This document shows, piece by piece, positions 58,807 through 64,000 of a DNA stretch of 64,000 nt. This stretch comes from an uncultured Aquimonas sp. (GTDB lineage: Bacteria; Pseudomonadota; Gammaproteobacteria; Xanthomonadales; Xanthomonadaceae), in the NCBI RefSeq assembly GCF_937888285.1, contig NZ_CALART010000024.1:1-64000 (forward strand). The letters are read 5' to 3'. Both the position numbers and the translations under genes were made by a program. The notes beneath the pieces were generated by a model. It worked only from the letters and a program-made list of their open reading frames with translations, was not told the origin of the DNA and did no database searches. Each line of letters begins with the position of its first letter. Position 1 is the stretch's first letter.

Positions 58807-59052
58807 ATGAAAGCCGACATCCACCCCAAGTACAATCCGGTCGTGTTCCAGGACGTGTCCTGCGACTTCTCCTTCCTGACCCGCTCCACGCTGACCAGCA
58901 AGGAGACGATCAAGTGGGAAGACGGCCAGGAGTATCCGCTGATCAAGGTGGAAATCTCCGCTGAGTCCCACCCGTTCTACACGGGCAAGCAGAAGATCGT
59001 CGATACCGGCGGCCGCATCGACAAGTTCCGTCGCCGCTACGCCCAGAAGTAA
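58807..59052 (+). CDS. rpmE2: Ribosomal protein bL31, type B
   Basis: 81 residues, MKADIHPKYNPVVFQDVSC onward, ending KFRRRYAQK. It lacks the CxxC zinc pairs of type A L31, so it is the zinc-independent form (RpmE2/YkgM-like). In many bacteria that form is induced by zinc shortage through Zur, but no Zur box was recognised upstream. Whether a type A gene exists elsewhere cannot be seen. Confidence 0.95.
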   Translation: MKADIHPKYNPVVFQDVSCDFSFLTRSTLTSKETIKWEDGQEYPLIKVEISAESHPFYTGKQKIVDTGGRIDKFRRRYAQK

Positions 59053-59074
59053 TCCCCCCACAGGGTTTCGTCTC

Positions 59075-59106
59075 CAGGCCTGGCAGCCTTCCGGCTGCCG
59101 GGCCTG
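59075..59106 (+). terminator. Terminator of rpmE2
   Basis: A 14-base stem (59075-59088 with 59093-59106, one G-T pair) and a TTCC loop, 22 bases past the stop. The downstream T-run is weak. Confidence 0.6.
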
Positions 59107-59177
59107 TTGCCGTTTCCGGAGCCGGCCAATGCGCCCTGCGCAGCGCTGAGGCGACCCTGCGCTTCACCAAAGTTGGA

Positions 59178-59206
59178 CTGACCCTCACAGGCCTGCGTGG
59201 CATACT
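59178..59206 (+). promoter_or_regulatory. Candidate sigma-70 promoter for gltA
   Basis: CTGACC, 17-base spacer, CATACT: four of six at each box with ideal spacing. The predicted leader before the gltA start is about 200 bases. Confidence 0.35.
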
Positions 59207-59412
59207 TCGACGGTCTTTCAACAGCGCTGCCCTGATGCGCGGGCGTCGTCCGGATGCGTGCCACGCACCGCACTCGGGCCCAGCTCTTGCTTGCATGCGC
59301 GTCGGGAATGCGCGGGGACTCCCCCAGGGCAGGCCCGCTGCAGTGTGAGCGCTCCGCAGAGACGGTTGCCGCCGCATTTCCTCCCCAGATAACACGCACC
59401 AAGGAGTTAGCC

Positions 59413-60708
<1,296 letters not shown>

Positions 60709-60728
60709 GCATCGCGCTATCCGCGTCG

Positions 60729-60760
60729 CGCAAATGCCCACCGCGAGGTGGGCGTTTGCG
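60729..60760 (+). terminator. Terminator of gltA
   Basis: A 14-base stem (60729-60742 with 60747-60760, one G-T pair) and GCGA loop, about 20 bases past the stop. The next bases are TTGC, with only a short T-run. Confidence 0.65.
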
Positions 60761-60800
60761 TTGCAGCAGCAGCCAATGGCGCACGGGCTCGGTCGGTGGC

Positions 60801-61424
60801 TCAGCCGCCCGCGTCGATCAGGTCGCGCAGCGCGGACAGCGAAGCGCGCTTCATCGGCCGATCGTCGATGCGGTCAAGGGGCGCTTGCCTCAAGGCATCG
60901 CGGGGCAGCACGGTGAGGTCGAACGGTAGGCCGTCGGCGTTGAAGACGTAAACCGGATACACCGCGCTGCGCTCGCGGTCCAGGCGCAGCCGGCGGCTCT
61001 GCTGTTCGACCGGAATGCCGTGCTCCTGCAGGAAGTGGCCAACGGTATCCGCCTCGTCGCAGAACAGGTGCAGGCAGACCGCCGAGCGCTGGTCGGCGGA
61101 ACCGTCGAGCACAGCCCCGACCAATCGGGGATCGAAGCGTTCGAAGAAGCGCATCGCCTCCAGCGCAGCCTCGCGACGTTCGCGCAGCGCCTGCGGCTGT
61201 TCGCTGGCCTGGAACAGGCGCTGGTACTCGCGCAGCGCGACTTCGATCTCGGCATTGCGCGGCAGCGCGCCCTCGTCGGTGACGCCAAGCCTGGCCGCGG
61301 CGCGGCGCTTGGCGACGTTGTAGTCGCGGATGCCGCCTTCGGCCATCAGGCGCGCGGCTTCGAAGGCGAGCCGTTGACGGGCTTCTCGCGTGCGGGTGCG
61401 GGCGTGCTCGGCGGCATGTCGCAT
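60801..61424 (-). CDS. Hypothetical protein with helical, nucleotidyltransferase-unrelated core
   Basis: 207 residues starting MRHAAEHARTRTREAR; no signal peptide, so cytoplasmic. The N-terminal part (about 1-50) is highly basic and helical with NVAKRRAAARLGV, and the C-terminal half has mixed strands (AVYPVYVFNADGLPF). Homologues with this opening are familiar as uncharacterised proteins in related gammaproteobacteria (from memory). No catalytic motif recognised. It sits between convergent gltA and the upstream PBP1A gene on the same strand. Confidence 0.6.
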   Translation of the reverse strand: MRHAAEHARTRTREARQRLAFEAARLMAEGGIRDYNVAKRRAAARLGVTDEGALPRNAEIEVALREYQRLFQASEQPQALRERREAALEAMRFFERFDPRLVGAVLDGSADQRSAVCLHLFCDEADTVGHFLQEHGIPVEQQSRRLRLDRERSAVYPVYVFNADGLPFDLTVLPRDALRQAPLDRIDDRPMKRASLSALRDLIDAGG

Positions 61425-61582
61425 GAGGTTCCCCGGTGCGGTCGCGGTTTTCCGAGCATAGCCGAGAGACTTGATCGCGTGCGCATGCGCGCCGTGACCG
61501 CGAGGGAGTGGGCGCGGACGTGGCACCCTTCCGCCGCACGCTGGCTGGGGTGGGACTCAGGCGCCACCGGCGCTGCGCGGGC

Positions 61583-64000
61583 TCAGAAGATGTCGAAACT
61601 CTCCTGCGCATTCAGCGCGCGCTCGTCGGCAGGTGCGGTCCGCTGCAGACGGGCGATGTCCTCGACCCGGATCAGCTCGGGCAGTGCGCCCGGCGTGCCA
61701 GGCGGCAGCAGGACGCCCGTGGCCGGGTCGATGCTCACGGTGGCAATGCCGGACGGCTGGGTGAGCCGCGTTTCCGGCACCTCAGCCAGGGCGCCACGCA
61801 TGTACTCGATCCAGATCGGCAGCGCCGCGCGCGCGCCGAACTCGCCGCGGCCAAGCGAGGCGAAATCGTCCATACCCACCCAGGCGGCGACGGCCTGGCC
61901 GCCGCCCACGCCCACGAACCACGCATCGCGGTGGTCATTGGTGCTGCCGGTCTTGCCGCCGATATCACCGCGGTTGAGGACCAGCGCATTGCGCCCGGTG
62001 CCGCGTCGGACGACGTCGCGCAGCAGCGAGTTGACCAGGTAGGCGGTGCGCGCATCGATGCGGCGCGGCGCCAGCACGGGCTCTTCTTCGCCGGCTGCCG
62101 AGGCACCTTCGATGGTCGCGCTGTCGGCGGGCGTGGCCGAGGCCTGCGCAGGGCCAAGGTCGAAGCCTGTGTCGCTGCTGCGATCGAGCTCCTCGCGCAG
62201 GCGCTGCGGGCAATCGCGGCAGGCCCTGGCTGGATTGGCCTGGTAGACCACGTTGCCGTCGCGATCCTCGATGCGGTCGATGAAATAGGGATCGACGAGA
62301 TAGCCGCCGTTCTCGAACAGGGTGTAGCCGCGGGCCATGGCCAGAGGCGGCGTCGAGCTGGTGCCCAGCGCCAGCGACAGGTTCTCGGGCAGGCTCTCGG
62401 GCGAGAAGCCGAAGCCCTGGATGTAGCGCCGGGCGAAGCTGGCGCCGATGGCGTCCAGCAGGCGCACCGATACCAGGTTGCGCGAGGTCACCATGGCCTC
62501 GCGCAGGCGCATCGGCCCGGCGAAGGTCGCGTTGTCGTTCTGCGGACGCCAGGTCGTGCCGTCGTGCTGGCGGAACACCACCGGTGCATCGAGCACGATC
62601 GAGCCGGGGCCATAGCCGCGCTCGAAGGCCGCTGCGTAGACGAAGGGCTTGAAGCTTGAACCGGGCTGCCGCTGCGCCTGGGTCGCGCGATTGAACTTGT
62701 TCAGGGCGAAGCTGAATCCGCCCACCAGCGCGCGGACCGCGCCGGATTCGGCATCGACCGCGGCCAGGGCCCCCTGGGCCTTGGGCACTTGCGAGAGCTG
62801 GTAGGCGCCTTCGGCGTCCAGCTCCACCCGCACCACGTCGCCCACCGACAGCACCGCGTCGACCGCGCGCGGAGCGGGTCCACGGCGATCCTCGTCGAGG
62901 AAGGGTCGCGCCCATGCCACCTGTTCCAAGCCGAGCTCCACCAGTTGCCCGTCGCGCAGGATCAGCTGCGCGCGTTCGGTCGAGCTTTCCAGCACGAGGC
63001 CTGCGTGCAGGCCCGCTACCGTCGGGTAGTCACGCAGCAGGCGCTGAAGTTGTGCAGGAGTGGCCGCGTCGGGCACGTCGACGCTCGACTCGGCGCCGCG
63101 CCAGCCGTGGCGGCGGTCGTAGTCGAGCAGGGCCTGACGCAGGCCGCGATTGGCTGCAGCCTGGCCTGCACTGTGCAGGGTCGTGAAGACGCGGTGGCCG
63201 TCGGACATGGCGTCGGCGCCAAAACGCTCGACCGCGTCGGCCCGCGCGATCTCCGCAACATAGGGCGCTTCCAGTTCGACGGCGGGTTCGTTCGCCCGCG
63301 CGGTGTCCGGCGTCGCCTGCGCTGCGCGCAGGCTGGCCTCATCGATGAAGCCGACCTCGTGCATCCGCTGCAGGATGTAGTCACGCCGGATCCGCGCCCG
63401 CTCCGGGTTGGTCAGCGGATTGCCGCTGGACGGGAACTTGGGGATACCGGCCAACATCGCCGCCTCATGCAGTTCGAGGTCCTGCAGTTCCTTGCCGTAG
63501 TAGAACTCGGCGGCGGCAGCGATCCCATAAGCGCGGTTGCCGAAGAAACTCTTGTTCAGATAGAGCTCAAGGATCTCGTCCTTGCTGAGCTCGCGCTCCA
63601 TCTTGAGCGCCAGGAAGATCTCGGTGAGCTTGCGGCTGTAGCTGTACTCGGCGCTCAGGAAGAAGTTGCGCGCCACCTGCTGGGTGATGGTGCTGCCGCC
63701 CGGGACGCGTTCGCGATCGCTGGTGGCCAGCAGCCAGACCGCACGGGTGATGCCGCGCCAGTCGATGCCGGGATGCTCGTAAAAGCGCGCGTCTTCGATG
63801 GCGATCACCGCCTGCTTGACCTGTTCGGGGATCTGGTCGATGGCGGCAGGCTTGCGTCGGGCCTCGCCGAACACGGCCATCAGCTTGCCGTCGGCCGAGT
63901 ACACCGACAGGGGCACCTGCAGGCGGACGTCGCGCAGGACCTGCACGTCAGGCAGGGTCGGTGCGATCAGCCACCAGGCCACGCCGAGCGCGCCCAGGCC
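61583..64000 (-). CDS. mrcA: Penicillin-binding protein 1A, partial at the right edge
   Basis: Bifunctional peptidoglycan synthase (class A PBP). The visible 805 or so residues lack the true start, which lies beyond position 64000; the edge reads GLGALGVAWWLIAPTLP, part of the N-terminal membrane anchor. The GT51 glycosyltransferase domain has EDARFYEHPGIDWRG and GGSTITQQVARNFF. An OB-like insert follows, then the transpeptidase domain with GSSFKPF (SxxK), TSRN (SxN) and GGKTGSTND (KTG). Builds and cross-links peptidoglycan at the inner membrane. Confidence 0.95.
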   Translation of the reverse strand, partial: GLGALGVAWWLIAPTLPDVQVLRDVRLQVPLSVYSADGKLMAVFGEARRKPAAIDQIPEQVKQAVIAIEDARFYEHPGIDWRGITRAVWLLATSDRERVPGGSTITQQVARNFFLSAEYSYSRKLTEIFLALKMERELSKDEILELYLNKSFFGNRAYGIAAAAEFYYGKELQDLELHEAAMLAGIPKFPSSGNPLTNPERARIRRDYILQRMHEVGFIDEASLRAAQATPDTARANEPAVELEAPYVAEIARADAVERFGADAMSDGHRVFTTLHSAGQAAANRGLRQALLDYDRRHGWRGAESSVDVPDAATPAQLQRLLRDYPTVAGLHAGLVLESSTERAQLILRDGQLVELGLEQVAWARPFLDEDRRGPAPRAVDAVLSVGDVVRVELDAEGAYQLSQVPKAQGALAAVDAESGAVRALVGGFSFALNKFNRATQAQRQPGSSFKPFVYAAAFERGYGPGSIVLDAPVVFRQHDGTTWRPQNDNATFAGPMRLREAMVTSRNLVSVRLLDAIGASFARRYIQGFGFSPESLPENLSLALGTSSTPPLAMARGYTLFENGGYLVDPYFIDRIEDRDGNVVYQANPARACRDCPQRLREELDRSSDTGFDLGPAQASATPADSATIEGASAAGEEEPVLAPRRIDARTAYLVNSLLRDVVRRGTGRNALVLNRGDIGGKTGSTNDHRDAWFVGVGGGQAVAAWVGMDDFASLGRGEFGARAALPIWIEYMRGALAEVPETRLTQPSGIATVSIDPATGVLLPPGTPGALPELIRVEDIARLQRTAPADERALNAQESFDIF

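Larger units (their letters stand above)
59053..59412. other. Intergenic region before gltA
   Basis: A 360-base gap with no credible gene. It contains the terminator of rpmE2 (59075-59106) and a candidate promoter for gltA (59178-59206), leaving a leader of about 200 bases. I see no riboswitch-like structure. Confidence 0.5.

Overview
The window is a high-G+C chromosomal segment, most likely from a gammaproteobacterium of the Lysobacterales (Xanthomonadales). That placement is inferred from gene order: a complete mlaFEDCB-mlaA set, a compact yicC-gmk-rpoZ-spoT-ridA-recG run with rph-rdgB divergent from it, gltBD, glnA, a type B L31 gene and gltA. No rRNA, tRNA or CRISPR array was recognised. 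Nearly all of it is dense housekeeping and envelope genes, with short intergenic spaces that often hold hairpins or dispersed palindromic repeats.

Layout. 1-2834: two overlapping tyrosine-recombinase genes on the minus strand, less G+C-rich than the rest. They are the edge of a mobile element whose cargo would lie left of the window. 2927-5373: a 35-codon ORF, then a close-packed methyltransferase / acyltransferase / polysaccharide deacetylase operon. 5382-6266: rhomboid protease. 6637-10503: phospholipid-transport (Mla) operon. 10679-14705: PNPOx-like protein, methyltransferase and a Nat-type ABC exporter. 14706-15385: a gene-free, hairpin-rich repeat tract. 15386-22603: CarG-like protein, tricorn-type protease and M16 protease. 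22771-30016: a large secreted repeat protein, small lipoproteins, an SDR, a 568-aa lipoprotein and a sirtuin. 30200-33706: a MotA/TolQ-like plus MotB/OmpA-like pair and a tandem-receiver protein. 33920-36195: a microprotein and an arsR-arsC-acr3 operon. 36223-37794: glnA behind two NtrC-like sites and a sigma-54 promoter. 37947-39547: an NlpC/P60-like hydrolase overlapping a secreted partner, arranged like a toxin-immunity pair. 39836-45726: gltB-gltD. 45901-54188: rdgB, rph, then yicC-gmk-rpoZ-spoT-ridA-recG. 54189-64000: tandem palindromic repeats, nucleoside hydrolase, MscK-like channel, rpmE2, gltA, a hypothetical protein and a PBP1A gene running off the right edge.

How the genes work together. 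glnA and gltBD form the GS-GOGAT ammonia-assimilation cycle, and glnA shows textbook nitrogen control. The Mla system, rhomboid, PBP1A, mechanosensitive channel and proteases maintain the envelope. gmk, rpoZ, spoT and recG link guanine nucleotides, RNA polymerase, (p)ppGpp and DNA repair. The points most worth following up are the recombinase pair at the left edge, the hydrolase/partner pair at 37947-39547, the palindromic repeat family spread over at least four loci, and the hairpin array at 14714-15275.
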